NCBI GenBank assembly: GCA_029933895.1 | Contig: JAOZNG010000004.1 | Location: 1 to 21,870 of the forward strand | Length of the DNA: 21,870 nt | Direction: 5' to 3' | Source: an archaeon | GTDB taxonomy: Archaea; Altiarchaeota; Altiarchaeia; IMC4; QMZM01 | In this document: one piece after another, positions 8,895-15,424 of the stretch | How positions within the stretch are numbered: the stretch's first letter is position 1 | How the letters are laid out: each line of letters opens with the position of its first letter | Position numbers and translations under genes: made by a program | Notes under the pieces: model-generated | Databases searched by the model: none | What the model saw: only the letters and a program-made list of their open reading frames with translations | What the model was told of the DNA's origin: nothing

Positions 8895-10291
8895 TGTTCA
8901 ATCAACCTCTTATTATCCAAGAGCAGGGTCCGGTCCACCAGTGAACCATAGTACCTGGGGTGGTGGGATACCACCACAATGGTTCTGCCCTGTTTTTTCA
9001 TCTCACTCAAGTAGCCTATAAGCTTTTTCTTCCCATTAAAGTCTAGATAGGTCATGGGCTCGTCCAAGACCATAATCCCAGGATTCGAGACCAGCGATGA
9101 AGCAAGAGCAAGCCTCTGCTTCTCTCCCGTGGAAAGAGACTGAGGGCTTCTATCTGAAAAACCCTTCAGGTCAAATAGGTCAAGTATTTCCTGAACCCTC
9201 TCTTTCCCTTCACCAGCATCCAATATATCCAAGGTATACTCCACCTCCCCAGTAACTGTGTTCCTGAACAACTGATGCTCGGGATTCTGGAAAAGAAATC
9301 CAAGATTCCTAGCGATATCCCTCCGAGAATGCTCCCTTAAGGGTCTGCCATCCATCAAGACCAGGCCCTCATCTGGATCCAGCAGCCTGTTAAGGTGTTT
9401 TATTAGGGTTGTTTTACCTGAACCGTTCCCTCCCATCAAGAGAATGAACTCCCCAGCCCTTATCTCCAGATTAACACCATCGATGATTTCTCTAAAACAC
9501 ACGTCCTCCATGGAAATCTTTGTCTCTGCCGCAGCATTCCTGGTCTCGCTTCCACTCCATTTAAGGTTTAGAGGCTCTACACCGTAGGATGAGATAGATT
9601 CATCCTCCAGGAAGAGCGGATTTCTAGAATCCTCAACTATGCCTCCATCAGATAATAAAACATAGCGAGAGCAGTATCTAGCTGCCCTGGTATCATGCGT
9701 TATTAAGATAATAGTCTTACCCTTCCTGTTAAGCTGCTGCAGGGTTTCCAGAAGACCCTCTCTTTCCAGTGCGTCAAGCTGGGAGGTGGGCTCGTCAAGC
9801 ACTAGTATGCTGGGGTCTGTGGAAAGAATTGATGCAAGCAACGCCTTCTGTTTTTCACCCTCAGATAAATCAAGAAATTTGCGTTTAAGCAGATGAGAGA
9901 TACCTAATTCACTTGAAAGCTCATTTATTCTCTCCTCAGAGAGAAGCCCGTAATTACCTAACTGGAAACGAATCTCCTCCTCTACTGTAGAAAAGAAAAA
10001 CTGGGACCCGTAATCCTGCAACAGAAACCCTACATCAGATACAATGTCATGAATCTCATGTTCCAGTGTGTTTTTATTATTAACGAACACTTCCCCCCTG
10101 AAACCTCCCTGAAGGAAATGGGGTATGATTCCTGCCATAGACAAGGCCAGGGTTGTTTTCCCGGAGCCGTTAGCCCCTAGTATTGAAATAAACTCCCCCC
10201 TCTCTATTTCCAGATTCACCTGATCTAAAACCCTGCTTTCAGAGCCAAGGAAAGAGAATGAATAGTTTCTTATCTCTACACAGGCTGTCAT
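8891..10291 (-). CDS. ECF transporter energizing ATPase, two ABC domains fused
   Basis: One chain of 466 residues holds two complete ABC ATPase domains, so it does the work of the EcfA/EcfA' pair. The first domain has GANGSGKTT (Walker A), LSEGEKQKALLA (signature) and ILVLDEPTSQLD (Walker B). The second has GGNGSGKTT, LSTGEKQRLALA and IMVLDEPMTYLD. The signature motifs begin LSEGEK and LSTGEK instead of the classical LSGGQ. I chose the ATG at 10291 (MTACVEIRNYSF), because ABC domains of this type begin just there and it leaves a 7-base gap after the S-component stop. A longer in-frame start at 10351 would overlap the S-component gene by about 50 bases and add an unrelated leader. Fused EcfA proteins are common in archaea and actinobacteria. 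Confidence 0.93.
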   Translation of the reverse strand: MTACVEIRNYSFSFLGSESRVLDQVNLEIERGEFISILGANGSGKTTLALSMAGIIPHFLQGGFRGEVFVNNKNTLEHEIHDIVSDVGFLLQDYGSQFFFSTVEEEIRFQLGNYGLLSEERINELSSELGISHLLKRKFLDLSEGEKQKALLASILSTDPSILVLDEPTSQLDALEREGLLETLQQLNRKGKTIILITHDTRAARYCSRYVLLSDGGIVEDSRNPLFLEDESISSYGVEPLNLKWSGSETRNAAAETKISMEDVCFREIIDGVNLEIRAGEFILLMGGNGSGKTTLIKHLNRLLDPDEGLVLMDGRPLREHSRRDIARNLGFLFQNPEHQLFRNTVTGEVEYTLDILDAGEGKERVQEILDLFDLKGFSDRSPQSLSTGEKQRLALASSLVSNPGIMVLDEPMTYLDFNGKKKLIGYLSEMKKQGRTIVVVSHHPRYYGSLVDRTLLLDNKRLIEQ

Positions 10292-10298
10292 TCTGGTC

Positions 10299-11219
10299 TT
10301 ACTCTCTGTAGATAAGCCACCTAAGTCTTGGATTAGACTCCAGGGCAACAAGCAAGGGGAGAGTGATGTATGTAGAGATTAAGGCGGTGATAAGTCTCTC
10401 TGCGCCTGCACCTATCGCAAAGGGTATATATAAGTCAGCAACCTGTTGGGCAGTCATAGCGTAGATACTGTAACCGTAGGCACCGAACAGGATATTACCA
10501 ACCATGGAGTCTATCTCTAAACCGATGAACGAAAGCAGTAGTATAGTCAAAAAAACACCTCTTAGGAGGTATACTGCAGCAGCTATGTATAATGCCAGAA
10601 GAATGGATGAGTAAATCAATGGAATCTGAGGGATGAACCACAACAGACCATTATCCAAACTCAATGACCTTATCAAGAGGACTGCTACAATTAACCCAAC
10701 CACTACTACGGGCGTTATAATCTGCAGCCGAGGAAACCCTTTATTTGCATCTCCCCCAAAGCCCTTGCTGGTGAAGGACTTCTTTATGAGATAGACTGTT
10801 GGGTAAATAAGCAACAGGGCGATGAATTTATCCCAGAGAGCCCAGAGGGGGACATAGACGTTGCCTGGAACCTGAAAAAACAACACCAAGAGCAGTGCTG
10901 CTAGGAGAGTTGTGGTTGCTGCTTTTCTATGCATCAATAACGCAATCGATAAAGCCCCTGATGCCATTGGAAGGAATCCAAGCTGGAGAAACATCTCACT
11001 TGGTCTGAAGATGTTGTATATCAAAGCACCTGCTGTTACACCAAGTGCACCCAATAGTCCAGTGGAGGCACCTATTGCCCCTATGACCTCCATAACCGCT
11101 GCGATATTCACGTAGCCTATGGAGGGCAGGGGAGCAATCAACAATACCATGGTTAATGCCGCTAACACACTGGCTATTGTAAGTTTCAAGGTTCCCGGAA
11201 TTCCCTCATTGTTCTCCAT
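10299..11219 (-). CDS. Probable substrate-binding (S) component of the ECF transporter
   Basis: This is a strongly hydrophobic protein of 306 residues with about eight to nine predicted membrane helices. It is first in the operon that continues with the ATPase and T component, which makes it the likely S (substrate-capture) subunit. Typical S components are about 180-220 residues with six helices, so this one is long; a charged cytoplasmic-looking loop near 145-165 divides it. The N-terminal part (SIGYVNIAAVMEVIGAIGA...) looks like the S-component core, and the rest may be an extra membrane domain. The substrate is unknown. Linkage to two MetE-type genes suggests methionine, a precursor of it, or a corrinoid, but this is inference from context only. 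AGGA lies 5-8 bases before the ATG. Confidence 0.7.
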   Translation of the reverse strand: MENNEGIPGTLKLTIASVLAALTMVLLIAPLPSIGYVNIAAVMEVIGAIGASTGLLGALGVTAGALIYNIFRPSEMFLQLGFLPMASGALSIALLMHRKAATTTLLAALLLVLFFQVPGNVYVPLWALWDKFIALLLIYPTVYLIKKSFTSKGFGGDANKGFPRLQIITPVVVVGLIVAVLLIRSLSLDNGLLWFIPQIPLIYSSILLALYIAAAVYLLRGVFLTILLLSFIGLEIDSMVGNILFGAYGYSIYAMTAQQVADLYIPFAIGAGAERLITALISTYITLPLLVALESNPRLRWLIYRE

Positions 11220-11226
11220 TTTTCCT

Positions 11227-11242
11227 GTGTAGTATACTACAC
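11227..11242. promoter_or_regulatory. Perfect 16-base palindrome, likely operator
   Basis: GTGTAGTATACTACAC is identical to its own reverse complement. It ends 8 bases before the S-component ATG on the minus strand, and AT-rich TATA candidates stand just beyond it. An extra half site, TTACAC, occurs at 11257-11262 beside the TATA of the divergent gene. This placement over or next to the transcription start fits repression by a dimeric winged-helix protein, and the divergent gene at 11292 is the obvious candidate. Binding is inferred. Confidence 0.7.
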
Positions 11243-11249
11243 TCTGATG

Positions 11250-11276
11250 TTATATATTACACTTACCTATATATAT
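11250..11276. promoter_or_regulatory. Divergent TATA elements for the ECF-metE operon and the winged-helix gene
   Basis: Two TATA-like runs, TTATATAT at about 11250-11256 and TATATATAT at 11268-11276, lie between the divergent starts. On the plus strand the first is about 38 bases before the winged-helix ATG, giving a short leader. On the minus strand the second is centred about 53 bases before the S-component ATG and the first about 35, so transcription would begin beside or within the palindrome. Which box serves which gene is not certain. Confidence 0.5.
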
Positions 11277-11291
11277 CCAATCAAATAAAAA

Positions 11292-11726
11292 ATGAAGCAG
11301 ATACCATACATAGTATTCCTGCCTGAAGACCAGGAGGAGAGAATTAACATGCTCCAGAGCATATTCGGCTCGGGGGTCAAGATGGAGATACTCAAGCAGT
11401 TCTGCACGGAAACAGGAGTCAAAAAGAAAATCTACCAGCATGACCTGATAGAGGAGACGGATTACTCCAACAAGACCATAATAACACACGTCAAGGAACT
11501 GGTAGGGCTTGGAATCCTAGAGGAGGGTATGGAGAAAAAAAAGAACTGGAGGAAATACCTTGAGGTAAAGGAAAACATGGAATGGCTTATCCTCCTGCTA
11601 CATGACCCGGGTAAACTTGAGGAAGAGAAATTAAGGAATAGCATAAAGAAATTCTCCACACCCTACCTGAAACACCTCAGGTCTCTGGTTAAACAATACG
11701 GCATCGATGAAAGACATCTTTTATAG
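11292..11726 (+). CDS. Winged-helix DNA-binding protein, putative regulator of the divergent operon
   Basis: The 144-residue protein has an ArsR/MarR-like winged-helix core at about residues 20-95: helices around GSGVKMEILKQFC, then YSNKTIITHVKELVGLGILEE as recognition helix, and a charged wing with KKKNWRKYLEV. A charged helical tail follows (EEEKLRNSIKKF...). No ligand- or metal-binding motif is obvious; the single cysteine (in KQFCTETG) is not paired. The gene is divergent from the ECF-metE operon, with a 16-base palindrome between them, so local control of that operon is likely. The start at 11292 is the first ATG, at the end of an A-rich stretch. The promoter of L21e appears to lie inside its last codons. 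Confidence 0.7.
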   Translation: MKQIPYIVFLPEDQEERINMLQSIFGSGVKMEILKQFCTETGVKKKIYQHDLIEETDYSNKTIITHVKELVGLGILEEGMEKKKNWRKYLEVKENMEWLILLLHDPGKLEEEKLRNSIKKFSTPYLKHLRSLVKQYGIDERHLL

Positions 11727-11753
11727 ACTGAATCATATATGTATTCCCGTAAA

Positions 11754-12044
11754 ATGAAAGGCTCTAAAGGCTACCGCAGGAAGACAAGAAACCTGAAGGT
11801 TAAACCCAGAAACAGGGGGAAACCAAAAATAAGAAACTATCTCCAGGAATTCAATGAAGGAGACAAGGTGGTGATAAAAATAAACCCCAGCTACCAGAGG
11901 ATACCACACCCCAGATTCAACTCAAGAATAGGTAAGGTAGCAGGCAAGCAGGGCAGGGCATACTATGTACAAATACGTGACGGGGATAAAAACAAAAAAG
12001 TGCTGGTAACCCCAGAACACCTCACTTCTGTAAACAATAAATAA
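11754..12044 (+). CDS. rpl21e: 50S ribosomal protein L21e
   Basis: L21e is a small basic protein of the large ribosomal subunit found in archaea and eukaryotes. The SKGYRRKTR N-terminus, NEGDKVVIKINPSYQRIPHPRFNSRIGKV (GDKV and PHPRF marks) and the KKVLVTPEHL end are typical. I chose the ATG at 11754, giving 96 residues, because family members begin with a few residues before S-x-G-x-R-x-x-T-R. A TATA-like TTTTATAG at 11719-11726 is centred about 30 bases before it, so the leader would be very short. An in-frame ATG at 11739 would add MYSRK. It heads a cluster with rpoF (one base gap) and DUF655 that is conserved in Euryarchaeota. Confidence 0.95.
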   Translation: MKGSKGYRRKTRNLKVKPRNRGKPKIRNYLQEFNEGDKVVIKINPSYQRIPHPRFNSRIGKVAGKQGRAYYVQIRDGDKNKKVLVTPEHLTSVNNK

Positions 12045-12045
12045 A

Positions 12046-12390
12046 ATGAGAATCATAGAGGAGAGATACATCCCTCTGGCAGAGGTAAGGGAGATACTGG
12101 AGAAGAAAGAGAGGGAGTACCTAGAGGAGGGGAAGGAGATGCTCTACGAGCAGAGAAGGGCCCTGGACCACGCCAGAAGAGCAACCAAACTCGAGTCCAG
12201 GGATGTGGAGGAGTTAAAGAAAAAGCTAGCTGAACTAGAGCTGGGTTTGTCAGAGGAGCAGCTAATCAAGGTATGTGATATACTCCCTGAGACCGTTGAC
12301 GACATACGTGCTGTTTTTGCCAAAGAGCGGTTCAAATACAGCGAGGAAGAGATAAAGAGGATAATAGACACCCTCGACCAGTACCGCTAG
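12046..12390 (+). CDS. rpoF: DNA-directed RNA polymerase subunit F (Rpb4-like)
   Basis: Subunit F pairs with subunit E (Rpb7) to form the stalk of archaeal RNA polymerase, which helps open promoters and binds nascent RNA. The 114-residue protein matches Rpb4/RpoF in length and layout: an N-terminal helical part rich in Glu and Lys (LAEVREILEKKEREYLEEGKE shortened here to its pattern), then an HRDC-like C-terminal part with ELELGLSEEQLIKVCDILPETVDDIRAVFAKER. The segment LPETVDDIR...FAKER is characteristic. It follows L21e with a one-base gap and precedes DUF655 by 45 bases. Confidence 0.9.
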   Translation: MRIIEERYIPLAEVREILEKKEREYLEEGKEMLYEQRRALDHARRATKLESRDVEELKKKLAELELGLSEEQLIKVCDILPETVDDIRAVFAKERFKYSEEEIKRIIDTLDQYR

Positions 12391-12435
12391 TTGTGATATT
12401 TTATTGTTCTTGTAATAATTAAACACTGGGCTAAA

Positions 12436-12999
12436 ATGAAAAAGGATGAATATGTTCGCGTACTAGACTTCCTGCCCATGGGTAAGTCAGAGGTTCCACA
12501 CCATAAGAGGAAACCCATCGCCCAGGTGATAGGGGAGAAGTATTTCTCGCTGCTGGAGCTTGCTCCCAGAAAAAACATGAAACTGGATGTAGGTGACAGA
12601 ATCTATATCGGTGAAGGAACCAGAGACAAAGTAGATCACATAGAGAGACGCATCAAATATGAATGGCTTACACCAACAGCTAAAACGGAACTTAAGATAA
12701 TCCTGATGGAGATAATAAAAGCCAGAGAAAAGGAATTCATCAAGTTCTTCAACACAGCAGGTATTATAAGCACCAGACTCCATAAACTAGAAACCCTTCC
12801 CAGGATAGGTAAAAGACACAGACAGGATATATTAACTGAGAGAGAAACAGAACCCTTCAAAGACTTCAGGGATTTACAGGCAAGGGTTAAGAGCATGTCC
12901 GATCCGTCCAAGATACTGGCTGAGAAAATCATAGAGGAACTAAAAAATGAGAGTAAATATTATCTCTTTGTGCCATACATCGAGATGAAAACACCCTGA
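12436..12999 (+). CDS. DUF655 family protein
   Basis: This 187-residue protein matches the archaeal DUF655 family: an N-terminal OB-like part with RVLDFLPMGK and KPIAQVIGEKYFSLLELAP, then a helix-hairpin-helix-like part with LHKLETLPRIGKRHRQDIL, which suggests nucleic-acid binding. Function is not established. In many euryarchaea it stands after rpoF and before the ksgA/dim1 rRNA dimethylase; here ksgA is not next. Eight T residues follow the stop. A TTTTATTG/TAATAATTAA stretch in the gap before it may be a weak promoter or an end signal for rpoF. Confidence 0.88.
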   Translation: MKKDEYVRVLDFLPMGKSEVPHHKRKPIAQVIGEKYFSLLELAPRKNMKLDVGDRIYIGEGTRDKVDHIERRIKYEWLTPTAKTELKIILMEIIKAREKEFIKFFNTAGIISTRLHKLETLPRIGKRHRQDILTERETEPFKDFRDLQARVKSMSDPSKILAEKIIEELKNESKYYLFVPYIEMKTP

Positions 13000-13000
13000 G

Positions 13001-13008
13001 TTTTTTTT
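13001..13008 (+). terminator. Oligo-T terminator after DUF655
   Basis: Eight consecutive T start two bases after the DUF655 stop codon. Archaeal RNA polymerase stops at such tracts without needing a hairpin. A fresh promoter for the ferredoxin follows, which supports a transcript end here. Confidence 0.6.
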
Positions 13009-13021
13009 AAACATGTAATAA

Positions 13022-13030
13022 AAAGATATA
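13022..13030 (+). promoter_or_regulatory. TATA box of the ferredoxin gene
   Basis: AAAAGATATAAC around 13022-13030 is centred about 27 bases before the ferredoxin ATG. This predicts a leaderless mRNA. No Shine-Dalgarno sequence is visible before that ATG. Confidence 0.6.
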
Positions 13031-13052
13031 ACACTTTATCCTCTGGTTCAAA

Positions 13053-13238
13053 ATGGTGAAAATCGAAATCGACAGGGAGAGATGTATAGGTTGTGGAGCA
13101 TGTGTAAACGTCTGCCCCGTATCGCTATACGAGCTTGTTGACGAGAAATCGAGGGTCACAGGAAACGTAGACACCTGTATTCTATGCCGGGCCTGTGAGA
13201 CAAGCTGTCCCGTGGGATGTATAAAGATAACTGAATAA
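13053..13238 (+). CDS. Small 2[4Fe-4S] ferredoxin
   Basis: The 61-residue protein has two complete cluster motifs, CIGCGACVNVCP (CxxCxxCxxxCP) and CILCRACETSCP, as in low-potential electron carriers of anaerobes. The two halves form the usual pseudo-twofold fold, separated by the SRVTGNVDT loop, with a short IKI strand at the end. It has its own promoter and no enzyme gene beside it to name a partner. Such ferredoxins accept electrons from oxidoreductases of 2-oxoacids, CO or formate metabolism, but nothing here says which. The candidate RNase P RNA follows within a few bases of its stop. Confidence 0.93.
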   Translation: MVKIEIDRERCIGCGACVNVCPVSLYELVDEKSRVTGNVDTCILCRACETSCPVGCIKITE

Positions 13239-13244
13239 AAAAGA

Positions 13245-13520
13245 GAATCCATCCCAGAAAACAATTTTTCGGAAGAATCAAGAACCCCACCTTTCAGGGT
13301 GGAACACACAAGCGACAGCCGGAGCATCGAGGTGATGCATGAGCTCGGCTATCAAATCAGGATAAACACAGAATGTGGGAAACAACAAAAGGAGGTGCAA
13401 GCGTGAGGTAAAGGAATACCACTCAATGTGGCTGAGCAATGCCCGGACACATTCAGGACCTAAAGGTCCAGCGTGTTCCTCTGTGATCTATAATGGATAG
13501 TACATGGTTGATTTCAGGGC
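13245..13520 (+). ncRNA. rnpB: Structured RNA, probable highly divergent RNase P RNA
   Basis: No protein is coded here. The conserved blocks of RNase P RNA appear in the right order. A hairpin GAAAA/TTTTC (13257-13270) stands for P3, flanked by CCC (13253-13255) that can pair with GGG (13517-13519) as P2. GGAAGAATC (13271-13279) fits conserved region I, and AATCAA (13276-13281) pairs with TTGATT (13508-13513) as a long-range P4. Two hairpins follow, 13287-13302 and 13317-13350, as P8/P9, the second with an internal GA/TGA kink-like loop. ACAGAAT (13368-13374) precedes GGTGCAAGCGTGAGGTAA (13394-13411), close to the family's GGUGCAA-GGUG-GGUAA block. Next come CCAC/GTGG (13419-13431) as P12, GTGGC...GCAATGCCC, a paired arm 13445-13479, and a TATAATGG...AGTACATGG block before P4 3'. 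P1 is not found and P4 lacks its usual sequence and bulged U. It could instead be another structured RNA. Confidence 0.6.
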
Positions 13521-13523
13521 AAA

Positions 13524-13539
13524 TCAGGTGTGTGCCTGA
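13524..13539 (+). repeat. Hairpin downstream of the candidate RNase P RNA
   Basis: TCAGG (13524-13528) and CCTGA (13535-13539) form a 5-bp stem with a TGTGTG loop. The same CCTGAATCAA can pair instead with TTGATTTCAGG (13508-13518), which would break the proposed P4. The hairpin may mark the RNA 3' end or be a competing fold. Confidence 0.45.
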
Positions 13540-13572
13540 ATCAAAGATTAGTTACGTACTTACGTGTTTATA

Positions 13573-14061
13573 ATGAGTTTACCAATATGCAGTATATGTG
13601 CCAAGACAAAAGTCTTGTGCAGTAAATGCGAGTCAAAGCTCCAGAAAGGTGAGATAAGCGAACTAGATGTGGACATATCCAAACTGCTCTACGAGCTAGG
13701 TGACGGGGAAATAGGGTTCGAGAGAGCAATCGACACCCAAAACTTCATAATCATATTGACAAACAAGAAAAACATAGGTAAAATTATAGGGAAGGGTGGA
13801 GACAACATAAGGCACTTATCCAACACCCTGGGTAAACAAATCAGGGTTATAGGAACAGGGGATTTAGAGGAAATCCTCTACGATTTCGTTGCCCCAGCTA
13901 AGGTGAAAAGCGTTAACAGGGTATACAAGACAGACGGGTCAGTAACAAAAAGGGTGAAGATAGAGAAGAGAGAGAAGAAAAAGCTGAGGATGGACATCAA
14001 AGAGATAGAGAAACTAATAAGGTCCCTAACAGACGAAGATATAGAGATAGTCTACAGCTGA
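13573..14061 (+). CDS. Zinc-finger plus KH-domain protein, NusA-like
   Basis: The N-terminus has two cysteine pairs (CSIC and CSKC, within residues 6-20) that form a small zinc knuckle. A KH domain follows with the GKIIGKGGDNIRHLSNTLGKQIRVI signature in parts, including the GKGG loop that holds RNA. The tail is strongly basic and then acidic (KIEKREKKKLRMDIKEIEK). It resembles archaeal NusA-family KH proteins, which are thought to act in transcription or RNA handling, but its exact role is unknown. I chose the ATG at 13573 (MSLPICSIC), 162 residues; a GTG at 13564 would add three residues. It is 9 bases before aspS, so the two are co-transcribed. A direct repeat TTACGT-N2-TTACGT (13552-13565) stands just before the start. 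Confidence 0.8.
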   Translation: MSLPICSICAKTKVLCSKCESKLQKGEISELDVDISKLLYELGDGEIGFERAIDTQNFIIILTNKKNIGKIIGKGGDNIRHLSNTLGKQIRVIGTGDLEEILYDFVAPAKVKSVNRVYKTDGSVTKRVKIEKREKKKLRMDIKEIEKLIRSLTDEDIEIVYS

Positions 14062-14070
14062 AAAAGAAAG

Positions 14071-15372
14071 ATGAGGTCTCATTACTCCAGCCAAGTGAAA
14101 CCTGAACTGGAAGGTGAAGATGTTATTCTATGCGGGTGGGTTCACGAGAAAAGAGATCTAGGAAAGCTTAAGTTTCTGGTTCTGAGAGATAGGGAGGGAT
14201 TCATCCAGGTTACTGCGAAAAAAGGAGTTACAAGAGATGACATACTTGAAGACATCAACTCCCTCAGCAGAGAATCTGTTATCCAGGTTAAAGGGAAAAT
14301 TAAGTTGAGCAAGAAAGCACCTAATGGATTGGAGATTAATCCCTCAAACCTTAAGGTGATAAATGAATCCGGCTCCCCTCTGCCCATGGACGTCACCCAG
14401 AAGGTGGATGCAGACATGGACACCCGCCTGAACAACAGATTCATGGACTTAAGGAAGCCGGAGATATCCTCTATATTCCGGCTTAGAAGTGCCGTCATCA
14501 ACAGGAGCAGGGAATACCTTACAGGAGAAGATTTCATAGAGATGTGCTCCCCCAAAATTATCGCCTCAGCATCAGAGGGCGGAACAGATTTATTTCCTAT
14601 ATCCTACTTTGACAGGGAGGCCTTTCTGGCACAAAGCCCCCAGCTCTATAAGCAGATGCTGATGGCATCAGGACTCGACAAAGTTTTTGAAACCACAACC
14701 TATTTCAGGGCTGAGGAACACGATACCAGAAGACACCTGAACGAGGTCTCTGCAATAGACCTGGAGATGGCCTTCATAGAAAGCGAAGAGGACGTAATGA
14801 GGGTATTGGAGAACCTGACTGTTGAAATGATTAAGACAGCATCCTCCTGCAAAAAGGAGCTGGAAACCATTAACAGAGAGATAAAGGTTCCCCGGCTCCC
14901 TCTTAATAGGTTCACCTACGATGAATGCCTTAATCTGCTGGCACAGGAGGGCAAAGAGATACCGTGGGGTGAGGACATAGATACCGAGGGAGAGAAGCTC
15001 TTAGGTAAATTGTTACAGGAAAAACAAGGCATTGAGCTATATTTCATAACAGGATACCCCCTGGAGAGTAAACCATTCTATACCATGCCGGATGGCGGGA
15101 AATACTCAAAGTCTTTTGATTTAGGCTTTAAGGGAGTGGAGGTTTCCTCAGGAAGCCAGAGAATCCACAGCCACGACCTCCTGGTGGAGAGAATCAGACA
15201 CCACAACCTGGATCCGGAAAACTTTGAGTACTACCTCAAGTGCTTCCAGTACGGTATGCCCCCCCATGGAGGCTTCGGGTTAGGCGTTGACAGGCTGATG
15301 ATGCAGTTGCTGGATTTATCAATAAGGGATGTGGTGATGTTTCCACGAGACAGGCACAGACTGACACCATAA
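14071..15372 (+). CDS. aspS: Aspartyl-tRNA synthetase, archaeal type, possibly non-discriminating
   Basis: This class IIb synthetase attaches aspartate to tRNA-Asp. The 433-residue length is the archaeal/eukaryotic size, without the bacterial insertion domain. An N-terminal OB-fold anticodon domain (GWVHEKRDLGK) is followed by the catalytic core with FRAEEHDTRRHLNEV (motif 2) and GFGLGVDRLMMQLL (motif 3). His25 and Pro84 in the anticodon domain match the residues linked in the literature to relaxed enzymes that also charge tRNA-Asn. If so, the organism would use Asp-tRNA-Asn amidation by GatCAB to make asparaginyl-tRNA. That is inference. The gene follows the KH protein by 9 bases. Confidence 0.95.
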   Translation: MRSHYSSQVKPELEGEDVILCGWVHEKRDLGKLKFLVLRDREGFIQVTAKKGVTRDDILEDINSLSRESVIQVKGKIKLSKKAPNGLEINPSNLKVINESGSPLPMDVTQKVDADMDTRLNNRFMDLRKPEISSIFRLRSAVINRSREYLTGEDFIEMCSPKIIASASEGGTDLFPISYFDREAFLAQSPQLYKQMLMASGLDKVFETTTYFRAEEHDTRRHLNEVSAIDLEMAFIESEEDVMRVLENLTVEMIKTASSCKKELETINREIKVPRLPLNRFTYDECLNLLAQEGKEIPWGEDIDTEGEKLLGKLLQEKQGIELYFITGYPLESKPFYTMPDGGKYSKSFDLGFKGVEVSSGSQRIHSHDLLVERIRHHNLDPENFEYYLKCFQYGMPPHGGFGLGVDRLMMQLLDLSIRDVVMFPRDRHRLTP

Positions 15373-15424
15373 ACCCTATGCATCTTATAAATTCCCTGAC
15401 AGCTAATAGTTTACCTGAAAGGAA

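Noticed and set aside
10292..10351. Longer start for the fused ECF ATPase
   Set aside because: It would overlap the S-component gene by more than 50 bases and add a leader that ABC ATPases do not have.
13007..13327. A 106-residue minus-strand frame over the ferredoxin and RNA start
   Set aside because: It is antisense to the clear ferredoxin with both cluster motifs and shows no recognisable domain.
13245..13520. SRP (7S) RNA or tRNA as the identity of the structured RNA
   Set aside because: The SRP helix 8 core (CCGGAAGGGAGCA type) and tRNA T-loop are absent, while the RNase P block order fits.
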